The notes below the pieces were generated by a model. That model was not told the origin of the DNA and ran no database searches. It was given only the letters and a program-made list of their open reading frames with translations. This document shows positions 1 to 8,737 of a DNA stretch of 64,000 nt, in pieces. The DNA is from Neomegalonema sp. GTDB lineage: Bacteria; Pseudomonadota; Alphaproteobacteria; Rhodobacterales; Rhodobacteraceae. Location of the stretch: assembly GCF_028688855.1 (NCBI RefSeq), contig NZ_JAQTXI010000004.1, positions 124,001 to 188,000 on the forward strand, written 5' to 3'. The position numbers and the translations under genes were made by a program. Position 1 is the stretch's first letter. Every line of letters begins with the position of its first letter.

Positions 1-235
1 AGAACCGGATCTTCTGGCCGGGATGAAAGAACTGTCCGCCCACCGCCACCGTCGCGCCGGGGAGGAAAGGCTTGTCGCCCTCGACGTTCTGCGCCCAGAT
101 CTGGCCCTTGTAATCGGGATCGGGCGCGTCGAGGGGGATCTCCTGCGCCGAGGCCGGGAGAACCGCCGGGAGAAGGAAGGCGCAGGCCGCGCCCGCGAGA
201 AGCAGGGCGCGAAGGCCCCGTGACGTCATGGTCAT
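1..235 (-). CDS. Exported protein of unknown function, N-terminal part only (cut by window edge)
   Basis: The first 78 codons are visible; the rest lies left of the window. The N-terminus is a clear Sec signal peptide: an Arg at residue 6, a Leu/Ala-rich core, and a likely cleavage after ASA near residue 31. The mature part begins QEIPLDAPDPDY and contains PGATVAVGGQFFHPGQKI, a pattern like the 'PG..V.V.G..F.PG..V' strand of Ig-like/IPT-type extracellular domains. The ATG at 235 has GAGG about 10 bases upstream; a second ATG at 229 is possible. It starts 24 bases after the stop of the TonB receptor gene on the same strand, so it is probably its operon partner. Calling it a surface or periplasmic ligand-handling protein would be inference only. 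Confidence 0.7.
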   Translation of the reverse strand, partial: MTMTSRGLRALLLAGAACAFLLPAVLPASAQEIPLDAPDPDYKGQIWAQNVEGDKPFLPGATVAVGGQFFHPGQKIRF

Positions 236-259
236 GCTCGAAATCCTCATGAGGCGGGG

Positions 260-2671
260 TCAGAAGCGGTAATCGAGCCGCAGGCCCATTTCGCGACGGT
301 CGCCCAGAGTCGCCATGGCGCCGGGGCCGTATTCGTAGGTGAAATATTCCTTGTCGAAGAGATTCGTGGCGTAGGCGGTCAGCTTGAGGTTCTCCCAGGC
401 GTAGCCCGCTTCGGCGTCCACCAGAGTGCGCGCGCCCAGCGTCACGGGACGCGCCACGCCCTGCTCCAGGCGCGACATCGAGGAGCTGACATGCTTGGCC
501 GATCCCGCGACGAAGAAGCCCTCCTCGCCGCCCCAGCGGAAGCCCGCCGCCAGACTGCGTTCCGGGGCGTTGGGGAAAGGCAGGCCCGAGAAATCGGCGC
601 CCCAGCCCGAGAGGTTGAAGTCTTCGAATTCGGTGTGGAGCAGACCCGCCGAGGCGTAGAGATGGAGCTTGTCCGTCGCGGCGAAGGAGACCTCCAGTTC
701 GCCGCCGTAGCTCTCGGATCTTCCGGCGTTGGCGATATGGCCCGAGGTCGGGACGAGCGGATCGGCCAGAATCTCGATCTGCTGGTCCCGCCAGTCCTGA
801 TAGAAGACGTTCGCCCCGAGGCTCAGGCGCCCGTCGAGGAGGCGTCCGCGCCAGGAGAGTTCGTAATTCTTCGCATATTCCGGATCATAGCTGTAGACCT
901 GACCATCCGTGGAGCGGATCGCAGAGCCGCCCGGCCGATAGCCGTGCTGATAGACGAAAGCCAGGGTCTGGCCCTCGGCGAGGTCGTATTCCAGGCCGAG
1001 CTTGGGCAGGAAGACGGTGTCGGTGAATTCGGTGCGGCTGTCGGCGGTGGTCGCGCCGTTCACCGCATAGAAGGCGTCCTGATTCTGCCGGATGTGATCC
1101 AGACGACCGCCCGCCACGACCCGCAGGCCCGGCAGGAATTCGTAGGTCGCCTCGCCGAAGAGCGCCAGATTCACGATGTCGGCGGAGTTGCGGCTCTGGT
1201 CGAAGCTCAGCAGCATGGATTCGCGCCAGGCGTCGTTGTCGGCGCGTCCGGCGTAGACTCCCGCCGTCGCGGAGAGGGGGCCGGAATCATAGTTCAGCCG
1301 GACCTCCTGCGAGATGTTGCGCTGGGTGAATTCGCCCCGGGTCTGGAGGAATTCGCCCGGAGTCCCGACGTTGATCGAATCCCGCTCCGTGGCCGAGCGC
1401 GAAAATCCGGTCAGCGAGGTCAGGCGCAGGTTGTCGGTCAGGTCATGGGTCGCCTCGAGGCCGAGGTTGTCCACTCTGGTCTCGCGGGATTCCTGAAAGG
1501 CCGGAAGCTCCGTCAGGCCGAGATAGCGATACATGTCGGGGAGGATGTCGCCATAGACATCGCCGCGCCGCGCTCCGTAGCCCGGCGCCCCGGTGGACCA
1601 GTTCGGCCCCGCGATCTCGTTGTAGTCGGGGTTGTCGTAGGCGTGGGAGGCGCTGAGCAGAAGGCGCGTGGACTCCGTCGGCAGCACGAGCAGCTTGCCC
1701 CGGAAGACATGATAATCGTCGGAGGCGAAGTCCTTGTATCTGGCGAAGCGCTCGTAGGAGGGGTGGCTCAGGTCGCTGTCCTTCTCCGACCATTCGCCGC
1801 TGAGCCGGAAGGCCGCATGATCGCCGATGGAATCGCCGTAGGCGAGGCCGATCTGACGCTTGCCGTCCTCGCCGAAGGTCAGCTGCGCCGCGCCGGAGCG
1901 CGCGAATTCCGGATCCTTCGTCCGCAGATAGATCGCGCCCGCCAGAGCCGCCCGACCCGAAAGCGTCGATTGCGGGCCGCGATAGACTTCGACCTGCTCG
2001 ACGTCGAAGAAGCCCCGGGTTCCGCGCCGCGTGCCCTCAAGGGTCTGCTGCACGCCGTCCACGTAGAAGGAGGCCAGAGGCGCCCCCGCGCCGCCCGGAA
2101 TCAGGCCCTCGGAATTCACGCCGCGGATGACGAAGCCGTCTTCGGTCCAGTCCCCCGCGTTGACGTTGGCCATGCGCTGGAAGGAGCCGCGCAGACTCTG
2201 GGCGTGAGGCGCGGCTTCGGGCTCGCCGCTCACCACCGCCACGCTGGCCCGCGCCTCGTCGAGGGTGGCCACGGTGCGGGCGCCATAGAGCGTGATGGGC
2301 TCCAGCAGGAAGACCACCTCCTGACGCCTCTGCGCCGGGACCGCCGCAGGCGCCGCCTCGATCAGCACCGAGCGGGAATCGAGGAAGGCCGCGTTCAGGC
2401 CCGATCGCGCCAGAATCCGCGCCAGAGCCTCTTCCGGCGAGGCCGCCCCCTGCAAGCCCGGCGAGGTCCGTCCCTCGGCGGCCTCGGGCGCATAGGCCAG
2501 ATGCAGCCCCGATTGAATCCCGAAGGCCGTCAGGGCCTGAGGCAGGGGGCCGGCGGGCACGTCGTAGACGACCGTCTGCGCCTGAGCCGCCGCGATCGCC
2601 CCCGGGAAAATCGTCAAAACCGTCGCCAGCAAGGCGCCGCGCAAGGCGCGCGCCGAATTCCGGGCCTGCAT
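260..2671 (-). CDS. TonB-dependent outer-membrane receptor with STN signalling domain (FecA-type transducer)
   Basis: This is an 803-residue protein: a signal peptide (about 1-31), a secretin/TonB N-terminal (STN) domain (about 33-100), a plug with the VEVYRGPQS motif, and a 22-strand-type barrel ending in the terminal Phe (RLDYRF). It should import an iron chelate through the outer membrane and, through the STN domain, signal to a FecR anti-sigma factor. A FecR and an ECF sigma gene lie directly upstream on the same strand, which fits FecIRA logic. An ATG six bases further upstream (2677) is possible, but GGAG lies 8 bases before the ATG at 2671, so I chose that. The ligand is not evident. 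No inner-membrane transporter is adjacent, so uptake may use the importer at 8.7-12.4 kb. Confidence 0.92.
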   Translation of the reverse strand: MQARNSARALRGALLATVLTIFPGAIAAAQAQTVVYDVPAGPLPQALTAFGIQSGLHLAYAPEAAEGRTSPGLQGAASPEEALARILARSGLNAAFLDSRSVLIEAAPAAVPAQRRQEVVFLLEPITLYGARTVATLDEARASVAVVSGEPEAAPHAQSLRGSFQRMANVNAGDWTEDGFVIRGVNSEGLIPGGAGAPLASFYVDGVQQTLEGTRRGTRGFFDVEQVEVYRGPQSTLSGRAALAGAIYLRTKDPEFARSGAAQLTFGEDGKRQIGLAYGDSIGDHAAFRLSGEWSEKDSDLSHPSYERFARYKDFASDDYHVFRGKLLVLPTESTRLLLSASHAYDNPDYNEIAGPNWSTGAPGYGARRGDVYGDILPDMYRYLGLTELPAFQESRETRVDNLGLEATHDLTDNLRLTSLTGFSRSATERDSINVGTPGEFLQTRGEFTQRNISQEVRLNYDSGPLSATAGVYAGRADNDAWRESMLLSFDQSRNSADIVNLALFGEATYEFLPGLRVVAGGRLDHIRQNQDAFYAVNGATTADSRTEFTDTVFLPKLGLEYDLAEGQTLAFVYQHGYRPGGSAIRSTDGQVYSYDPEYAKNYELSWRGRLLDGRLSLGANVFYQDWRDQQIEILADPLVPTSGHIANAGRSESYGGELEVSFAATDKLHLYASAGLLHTEFEDFNLSGWGADFSGLPFPNAPERSLAAGFRWGGEEGFFVAGSAKHVSSSMSRLEQGVARPVTLGARTLVDAEAGYAWENLKLTAYATNLFDKEYFTYEYGPGAMATLGDRREMGLRLDYRF

Positions 2672-2677
2672 CCCCAT

Positions 2678-2823
2678 CTCTCCATTGGTCGCTTGTCATG
2701 GAGAGGACCGGCTGCGCCTGAAACGGAATGGCTGCCTCTGACAGGGAAGACGAAGAAGGCTCCGGATCTTTCACCCCGGAGCGGAATTATTTTCACCTCC
2801 CCGCGCAAGTCCCCGCGCGAGGC
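2678..2823 (-). promoter_or_regulatory. Intergenic leader before the receptor gene, with a hairpin
   Basis: These 146 bases separate fecR from the receptor gene. They hold a perfect 7-bp hairpin, GCTCCGG / CCGGAGC with a 10-base loop (2759-2782), followed on the minus strand by pyrimidine-rich CTTCTTCGTCTTCC. It could be an attenuator or a weak terminator. Upstream of it an AT-rich GAAAATAATTC stretch stands out in GC-rich DNA. In FecI-type systems the receptor promoter is read by the cognate sigma, and TGAAAG ... CGTCTT (15-base spacing) is a conceivable -35/-10 pair, but I cannot confirm it. Confidence 0.4.
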
Positions 2824-3750
2824 TCACGTCACGAGCGTCATGAAGGGCGTGAGCCGCCGCACTGCGCCGCCCTGGGCCTGAACCGCCGTCCGCAGGGCCC
2901 GGCGCGGCTCGGAGAGGTCGAAGACTCCGCTGACCCGGCGCGCGCCCAGAGCCGAATCGAGCAGGACCACCCGCTCGGGCAGCCAGCGCGCCAGACGCTC
3001 GACCACCGCCGCGAGGCTCTCGGCCTCGACGATCAGCCGCCCCTCCAGCCAGGCCGAGGCCGCCCCCGGCGGAGACCTCCCCCGCGCGAGGATCTCGCCA
3101 CGCGGCTCCAGACTCAGCCGCTCTCCCTCGCGCAGCGGAATCGACGCCTCCCCGCGCCCCTCGAAGCGGATCCCGGCCTCTCCCTCTTCGGCCGCCGCCG
3201 AGATCAGCCCCGCCTCCTCGCTGAGGCAGAAGGCCCCCCCGGAGCTCGACAGCTCCGCCGCGCCGATCCTCAGCCGGAAAGGCCCGGCCTGCGGCGGAAT
3301 CCCGCACCAGACCATCCCCGCGACCAGACGCGCGCCGGAGTCCTCCAGGTCGAGGGCGCTCCGCGGGCCGAGCGCGATCCGCAGGCCTCCGGGCGCCTCG
3401 ACGCGCTCCACCTGAGCCGTCCCGGTGCGATGGCCGGCGCCCGCGACGGCGATCAGCCCCGGCCCCCAGACCAGAGCCGCCGTCGCGCCCGCCGCCGCCA
3501 GCCCTCCGGACAACGCCCGCCGCCGCGTGAGGCCGCGCCTCTCGCCATGGGGTTTCAGGGCCTCTCCGGCGAGGCCGTGGATCTCCGCGACTTCGGCCCA
3601 GGCGGCTTCATGGGCCGGACTCCGCGCCCGCCAGAGCCTCAGCGCCTCCAGCGCCGTCCGATCCCAGGGATCGGCGTGCAGACGCACGGCGAAGCCCACG
3701 GCCTCGTCGAACAGGAGGTCCTCCCGGATGCGGGCTTCCTCAGGCGACAT
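2824..3750 (-). CDS. fecR: FecR-type anti-sigma / sigma regulator
   Basis: This is a 308-residue protein. The N-terminal 80 residues form the cytoplasmic DUF4880-like, sigma-binding part (WRARSPAHEAAWAEV). A single hydrophobic segment follows, starting with a twin-arginine-like LTRRRALSGGLAAAG, and then a periplasmic FecR domain (GPRSALDLED...). It should hold the ECF sigma at the membrane until the STN domain of a loaded receptor contacts its periplasmic half. A GTG at 3765 is in frame, but that codon is itself part of the Shine-Dalgarno GGAGGGG that lies 6 bases before the ATG at 3750, so 3750 is the better start. Order sigma - fecR - receptor on one strand is typical. Confidence 0.9.
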   Translation of the reverse strand: MSPEEARIREDLLFDEAVGFAVRLHADPWDRTALEALRLWRARSPAHEAAWAEVAEIHGLAGEALKPHGERRGLTRRRALSGGLAAAGATAALVWGPGLIAVAGAGHRTGTAQVERVEAPGGLRIALGPRSALDLEDSGARLVAGMVWCGIPPQAGPFRLRIGAAELSSSGGAFCLSEEAGLISAAAEEGEAGIRFEGRGEASIPLREGERLSLEPRGEILARGRSPPGAASAWLEGRLIVEAESLAAVVERLARWLPERVVLLDSALGARRVSGVFDLSEPRRALRTAVQAQGGAVRRLTPFMTLVT

Positions 3751-3831
3751 GGGACGCCCCTCCACGAGGATGACGGCCGGTCTTGCGGCCCCTCTCCTTC
3801 CAGGACGAGCGGGCAGGGCGGATTTTCACCT

Positions 3832-4395
3832 TCATGCCTCGCGCAGCCGCTCGCGGATGTGCCGGTAGGCGTCGCGGACCAGAGCCCAGGCCCGCGTCGT
3901 CGAGATCCCCAGCGCCTGGGCGGTCTCCGCCAGGGTGAGCCCCTCCAGACGATGGAGCTCGAAGGCGCGGCGCGTGCGCGGCGGAAGCTCGGCGAGGGCC
4001 TGCTGGGTCAGCGCGAGGCGCTCGCGGGCGCAGATCCGCCGCTCCGTCGAGGGCGAGGGGTCGGGCAGGGCCGAAAAGGCTTCGTCGTCCATCTCATCGC
4101 GGCGGGCGAGGATCTCGCGGCGCTTCTGGTCGATCAGCAGATTGCGCGCCGTGCGGAAGAGATAGGCCCGGGGATCGCCTTCGGCGCCCCGGTCGGCGGG
4201 CTGGCGGTCGAGCACGCGCAGGAAGGCGTCCTGAGCCAGATCCTCGGCGGTTTCGGCGCTCGCGCCGCTGCGGCGCAGCGCCCGCGCGATCGAGGCCGCA
4301 TGCAGCCGGAAAAGATGTTGCAGATCCCAGGTCACGCTGAAAATCTCGCCGCCGCGTCCGGGATGCTGTCTAGCCCTCTCCGGCGCGCGCCTCAA
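3832..4395 (-). CDS. fecI: ECF-family RNA polymerase sigma factor (FecI-like)
   Basis: Up to 187 residues. Sigma region 2 (ASAETAEDLAQDAFLRVL, then PRAYLFRTARNLLID) and region 4 (ALAELPPRTRRAFELHRLEGLTLAETAQALGIS) are both intact. It should direct transcription of the downstream receptor gene when its FecR partner is activated. The first 20 residues (RRAPERARQHPGRGGEIFS) look non-native. A GTG at 4335, giving VTWDLQHLFRLH, with GGCGAGA about 10 bases upstream, is an alternative start that matches the family's usual length better. It is divergent from a second sigma gene. Confidence 0.9.
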   Translation of the reverse strand: MRRAPERARQHPGRGGEIFSVTWDLQHLFRLHAASIARALRRSGASAETAEDLAQDAFLRVLDRQPADRGAEGDPRAYLFRTARNLLIDQKRREILARRDEMDDEAFSALPDPSPSTERRICARERLALTQQALAELPPRTRRAFELHRLEGLTLAETAQALGISTTRAWALVRDAYRHIRERLREA

Positions 4396-4550
4396 GAGAG
4401 GATCCTCCGCCTTGCGCTCCGGAAGGCGGCCGCATTGCTTTTCCGGTCCCGTTTGGTTATCAGACGCTCCGGGTCAGCCGAAAGCCATCTTCCCGAACTT
4501 CGCGTCTCCATGGCGCCGAAGGTCACGCCTCTGGGAACAGGCTTCGGCGC
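4396..4550. promoter_or_regulatory. Divergent promoter region between two ECF sigma genes
   Basis: These 155 bases must carry the promoters of both sigma genes. It is less GC-rich in the middle (GCATTGCTTTTCC ... TTTGGTTATCAG). In alphaproteobacteria such promoters are commonly controlled by Fur, RirA or Irr, but I cannot pick out a convincing operator by eye. Confidence 0.4.
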
Positions 4551-5084
4551 ATGCGTTTCGATCCGCTCTCCCTCACCGAGCTGCATCTGGAGGAAGGCCG
4601 CAGGCTTCAGCGCGTCTACCGGCGGCGCGGCCTCTCGGCGGAGGAGGCCGAAGACCTCGTCCAGGAGGCCTTCCTCAGGCTCGCGCAGCCGCCCCCGGAG
4701 GAGATCCGCGAGCCCGGCGCCTATCTGCGCCGGATCGCCGAGAATCTCTTCTTCGACGCCCTGCGCCGCGCGCGCCGGAGCCGCGAGGTCTTTCCCGCCG
4801 AGGCCCGCCTCAGCGAGGAGATCGCCGATCCCCAGCCCTCCGTCGAGGCGGCGCTGATCGCGCGCGAGGCGGAGGAGGCCCTCGACCGCGCCCTGGCGGA
4901 GCTGCCTCCGCGCTGCCGCGAGGTCGTGCGGCTGCACAAGTTCGAGGGGCTCAGCTACGTCGAGATCGCGCAGAGGATGGGCGTCTCGCGCAATACGGTG
5001 ATGGTCCACATGGTCCGGGGGCTGGGAGCCCTGCGCCGCAGGCTCGGCGGAGCGGAAGACGGCGCCCCGGAGGAGGAGGATTGA
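4551..5084 (+). CDS. Second ECF sigma factor (FecI-like), without an adjacent FecR
   Basis: This is a 177-residue protein with region 2 (GLSAEEAEDLVQEAFLRLA, GAYLRRIAENLFFDALRR) and region 4 (LAELPPRCREVVRLHKFEGLSYVEIAQRMGVS). It resembles the neighbouring sigma in layout but differs clearly in sequence, so the two are paralogues, not a recent duplication. Downstream on the same strand come a siderophore-interacting reductase and a second STN-type receptor, but no anti-sigma gene. Either the FecR at 2.8-3.75 kb serves both sigmas or this one is controlled by its own promoter. The acidic tail (EDGAPEEED) is unusual. Confidence 0.9.
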   Translation: MRFDPLSLTELHLEEGRRLQRVYRRRGLSAEEAEDLVQEAFLRLAQPPPEEIREPGAYLRRIAENLFFDALRRARRSREVFPAEARLSEEIADPQPSVEAALIAREAEEALDRALAELPPRCREVVRLHKFEGLSYVEIAQRMGVSRNTVMVHMVRGLGALRRRLGGAEDGAPEEED

Positions 5085-5166
5085 TCCTCCCGCGCGGAGC
5101 GGCTTGGCCGCAGGCTGTTTTTCTCCTATCAGATTCGACCTGCCCCCAGCTTCCCGCAGGACGCCG

Positions 5167-6147
5167 ATGACCGCCCCGATGAAATTCCGAACGACTGGTC
5201 TGGCGCGCAAGCTGAAGCCTTCCGCCCTGCCCGCCCTTCTGGCCCACGCCGAGGAATGGGGCGTGCCCGTGACGCAGGAGGACGGGCGTTTCCGGCTGGA
5301 TCTCTGGGGCGCTCTGGCGATCCTCGCGCCCGTCGGAGAGGGCTACGGAATCGAGCTCGGATCTCCCGAGGAATTGTTCCTGCGCGCGCTTCAGGACGCC
5401 ATCTCCGAGGCCTTCGCCGAGCAGGGCGCCGAAATCTCCTGGACGGACGTCGCCGAAGGCGCGCTGGCGCCGGGCCTCGCGCTGATGAAGCTGGCTTCGG
5501 CGGGCCTGCGGAGTCCGGGCTTCCTGCGTCTGCGGGTCGAGGGGCCGGAGGCGCCGCGCTTCGCCGCCGAGCATGGCCTGCATTTCCGGCTTCTCCTGCC
5601 GCCGCAGGACCGCGCGCCGATCTGGCCGCGCGTCGGGCCGACGGGCCGCGTGATCTGGCCCAGAGGCGAGGACAGGATCCACGCCCCCGCCTACACCACC
5701 GCGGATCAGGGCGCGGACTGGATCGAGTTCGAGGTCTTCCGCCATGAGGGAAGCCCGACCTGCGCCTGGCTCGACCGCGATCCCCTCGGGCGGATGGTGG
5801 GGATTCTCGGGCCGAACGGCGGGCTGCGTCCGGAGGGGGCGCCTCTGCTGCTCTTCGGCGACGAGACCGCGATTCCGGCCGTCTCGCGCATCCTGAGGCT
5901 CTCGGCGCAGCCCGACGCCCGCGCCTGGATCTCCTGCGCGGATCCGGAGGATCTGGGCGATCTGCGCCGCGATCCCCGCGCGACCCGCGCGACGGATCTC
6001 CTCGCGGCGCTGGAGAGGGTCGAGACGCCGCAGGGAAGCCATGTGTGGTTCGCGGCGCACGCCTCTCTGGCGCGGGCGGCGCGGGCGCATCTGCTCGGGA
6101 GAGGCCTGGCGAGGACGGAATTCACCGTCGCCGCCTATTGGGAGTGA
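5167..6147 (+). CDS. Siderophore-interacting / ferric-siderophore reductase family protein (divergent)
   Basis: This is a 326-residue protein. The N-terminal roughly 100 residues look like a DUF2218-type domain. The rest matches the ViuB/SIP flavin-reductase fold: a FAD-barrel (APAYTTADQGADWIEFEVF), an NAD(P)-binding half (LLLFGDETAIPAVSRIL) and the family's terminal AAYW. The role would be cytoplasmic reduction of a ferric siderophore to release iron. The flavin-contacting RxYTxR motif of the family is degraded to APAYTT, with no Arg, so flavin binding may be altered. The paralogue at 12375 keeps RVYTIR. An in-frame TTG at 5104 is rejected; ATG 5167 begins a natural N-terminus, with AGGA about 9 bases upstream. 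Confidence 0.75.
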   Translation: MTAPMKFRTTGLARKLKPSALPALLAHAEEWGVPVTQEDGRFRLDLWGALAILAPVGEGYGIELGSPEELFLRALQDAISEAFAEQGAEISWTDVAEGALAPGLALMKLASAGLRSPGFLRLRVEGPEAPRFAAEHGLHFRLLLPPQDRAPIWPRVGPTGRVIWPRGEDRIHAPAYTTADQGADWIEFEVFRHEGSPTCAWLDRDPLGRMVGILGPNGGLRPEGAPLLLFGDETAIPAVSRILRLSAQPDARAWISCADPEDLGDLRRDPRATRATDLLAALERVETPQGSHVWFAAHASLARAARAHLLGRGLARTEFTVAAYWE

Positions 6148-6295
6148 AGGGCTTCTCCGGCGCGGCGCGGCGGTTTCCGCAGATGCGAAAAAAAATCCGA
6201 CGATTCCAGTAATGCTTTTTCCCGGGTCGGGCGTCTCTTCATCAGAGGGGGCGCGTCTTCGTCGTCCCGAACCCGACAAGAAACTGGAATATGGC
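6148..6295 (+). promoter_or_regulatory. Leader before the second receptor gene
   Basis: These 148 bases hold an A-tract (GCGAAAAAAAATCC) and a T-tract (GCTTTTTCCC) that break the GC-rich background, 60-130 bases before the receptor start. This is the likely promoter zone for the receptor-importer operon. The exact -35/-10 and any iron-responsive operator cannot be assigned by eye. Confidence 0.35.
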
Positions 6296-8737
6296 ATGAA
6301 CGAGATGGCGAAGAAGGCGGCGAAAGCGCGGCGGGCGCGGCTGCTGGCTCTGCTGACGACCTGCGCGGCCCTGGGTCTGGCGAGCGCTCCGGCCAGAGCG
6401 CAGACCGACGCGCAAACCGGACTTCCGGCGGTCGGCGTCTTTCCGGTCGCCATTCCGGCGCAGCCGCTCGATTCGGCCCTGACCGCCTTTTCCCGTCAGA
6501 CCGGAGTTCAGGTCCTCGTCGCGCCCGAAGCGGCCGCAGGCCGGAACGCCGCCGAGGCGCAGGGCGATCTGACCCCCGAAGCGGCCCTGACGCGGCTGCT
6601 CTCCGGAACGGGCCTGACCTTCGCCTTCTCCGGCCCCGGCGTCGCGACGATCTCCGCCCCTCCCCTCCCGGCGACGGCGCAGGCCGCGCCGATCCTGCTC
6701 GACACGATCTACGTCGGCGGCGCTGGAGGCACCTGGGCGCCGGTGGCGGGGGTCGTGGCGCATCGCACCGGCACGGGCTCCAAGACCGACGCCGAGGTCA
6801 TCGACATTCCCGCTTCGGTCTCGGTGATCACCGCCGACGAGCTGAAGGCGCGCGGCGTCAGCGATCTGGACGGCGCGCTGAACTACACGGCGGGCGTCTC
6901 GACCAACCTCTACGGCGGCGACGAACGCTATGACTTCGTGGCCATCCGCGGCTTCAACCAGACCACCTCGGGCATCTATCGCGACGGCCTGCCGATCCGG
7001 AACTACAATCTGACCGGCGGCCGCGTCGAGCCCTACGGCATGGAGCGCGTGGAGGTGCTGAAGGGCTCCACCTCGACGCTCTACGGCGCCAACAATCCGG
7101 GCGGTCTGGTGAACATGATCACCAAGCGCCCCGTGGACTACAAGTTCGGCGAGGTCTACGCCACCGGCGGCGAGGATCATCTGGAGTTCGGCGCGGATTT
7201 CGGCGGGCCCCTGGACGCCGAAGGAGTCCTGACCTATCGCCTGACCGCGAAGAAGCAGGATTCGACCCTGCCCAACGGCGTTTCATCGGACGACCGCCTC
7301 TATGTCGCCCCCGCCCTGACCTGGAAGCCCGGCGACCGCACCGCCGTGACCCTCATGGCCGATTACAACGAACGCGGCGGCTCCAACCGCTATGGAATCC
7401 CGCGGGGTTCGGGAATCGACCCCTGGACCTTCCTCGGAGAACCAGGCTTCGAGACCAACGACACCACCGAATGGGGCGTCGGCTACGCGCTGGAGCATGA
7501 TTTCCAGAACGGCCTCGTCTTCCGCTCCCATGGCCGCCACATGGAGCTGGATCTGCTCAGCGAGAACGTCTATGCGGCCGGGAACCAGCATCCGGACGTC
7601 GGGCGTCTGGCCTGGAGGGTCGACAGCGAACTGAGCCGCGATTCCGTCGACGCCCATCTCCAATACGACCTCGGCTTCGGGCGGCTCAAGAGCCGGACCC
7701 TCATCGGCGCCGACTACACCGCCGCCGAGACCTTCGAAGAGATCCAGCAGGGAACGGCGGGCGGCCTCGGCGACGTCGCCGATCCGGTTTACTGCGGGCG
7801 GGCCTGCGTGACTCTCCGGCCCTATTACAAGCTGGCGACCGAAGAAGAGACCTGGGGCGTCTACGCGCAGGAGGAGCTGACGCTCGACGACCGCTGGATC
7901 CTGACGCTGGGCGCGCGCTATGACGAGGTCGAAGCCACGGCGACGCAGATCTACAGCTTCTTCAGCCTTCCGGTCCCCATCGAGGAGGAGGCCGTGACGC
8001 TGCGCGGCGGTCTGACCTACAAGGTCGACGATGATCTCTCGATCTATGGAACCTATTCGGAATCCTTCACGCCGGTCCTGCCGAGCAACCAGTTCGCCCT
8101 GCTCATGACAGAGAGCGAACCCATGATGGGCGAGATGTACGAACTGGGCGTCAAATGGCGTCCGCCGGGGGTGAACGGCCTGTTCTCGGCGGCGGTCTAC
8201 GATCTGACCCAGACCAACGTCCCGCGCTACAAGCAGTTCAGCGGCCCGCCCTATTTCGGCATCGAGCAGGACGGCGAAGTGCGCAGCCGCGGCGTCGAGC
8301 TGGAGGGCAAGGCCGAGCTCACCGACCGGACCAACCTCATCCTCGCCTATGGCTACACCGACGCCGAGGTCACGAAATCCGCCTCGGGAGCTTACGACGG
8401 AACCCGGCCGATGTTCATCCCCGAGCACACCGCCGCCATCTGGCTGGACCACACCATTCCCGGCGCCGGAGCGCGCGGCGACGTCACGCTGGGTCTCGGC
8501 GCGCGTTATGTCGGCTCGCGCTACGCCAATGAGAACAACACCTTCAAGCTGGATCCTCATGTGGTCTTCGACGCCATGGCGAAATACCAGATCACCGAGA
8601 ACACCGCCCTGACGCTGAACGTCGAGAACCTCTTCGACAAGGAGTACGTCAGCCACGTCGAGACCTGGAGCGAGCCGGACACCGAATTCTACGGCACGCC
8701 CCAGACCTTCCGGCTCTCGCTGCGGCATACATGGTGA
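6296..8737 (+). CDS. TonB-dependent siderophore receptor with STN domain (FhuA/FoxA-like layout)
   Basis: This is an 813-residue protein with a signal peptide (to about 36, ...APARAQ), an STN domain (about 48-120), a plug (TDAEVIDIPASVSVITADEL; GMERVEVLKGSTSTLYG) and a barrel ending LSLRHTW. 'IPASVSVIT' plus 'VEVLKGstStLYG' is typical of siderophore (often hydroxamate) receptors. The barrel carries a cysteine pair (CGRAC). The next four genes encode a complete FhuC-D-B-like importer and a reductase with overlapping or touching ends, so this is one uptake operon. The ORF is open 255 bases further upstream, but ATG 6296 precedes a proper signal peptide (ATG 6305 also possible). The ligand is unproven. 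Confidence 0.93.
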   Translation: MNEMAKKAAKARRARLLALLTTCAALGLASAPARAQTDAQTGLPAVGVFPVAIPAQPLDSALTAFSRQTGVQVLVAPEAAAGRNAAEAQGDLTPEAALTRLLSGTGLTFAFSGPGVATISAPPLPATAQAAPILLDTIYVGGAGGTWAPVAGVVAHRTGTGSKTDAEVIDIPASVSVITADELKARGVSDLDGALNYTAGVSTNLYGGDERYDFVAIRGFNQTTSGIYRDGLPIRNYNLTGGRVEPYGMERVEVLKGSTSTLYGANNPGGLVNMITKRPVDYKFGEVYATGGEDHLEFGADFGGPLDAEGVLTYRLTAKKQDSTLPNGVSSDDRLYVAPALTWKPGDRTAVTLMADYNERGGSNRYGIPRGSGIDPWTFLGEPGFETNDTTEWGVGYALEHDFQNGLVFRSHGRHMELDLLSENVYAAGNQHPDVGRLAWRVDSELSRDSVDAHLQYDLGFGRLKSRTLIGADYTAAETFEEIQQGTAGGLGDVADPVYCGRACVTLRPYYKLATEEETWGVYAQEELTLDDRWILTLGARYDEVEATATQIYSFFSLPVPIEEEAVTLRGGLTYKVDDDLSIYGTYSESFTPVLPSNQFALLMTESEPMMGEMYELGVKWRPPGVNGLFSAAVYDLTQTNVPRYKQFSGPPYFGIEQDGEVRSRGVELEGKAELTDRTNLILAYGYTDAEVTKSASGAYDGTRPMFIPEHTAAIWLDHTIPGAGARGDVTLGLGARYVGSRYANENNTFKLDPHVVFDAMAKYQITENTALTLNVENLFDKEYVSHVETWSEPDTEFYGTPQTFRLSLRHTW

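Noticed and set aside
491-2881. A 796-codon plus-strand frame antisense to the first TonB receptor (and similar long antisense frames at 9652, 10872, 43323, 54731 and elsewhere).
   Set aside because: High third-position GC creates long open frames opposite real genes. Their products are Arg/Gly/Pro-rich with no domain, no ribosome site, and they cover well-supported genes.
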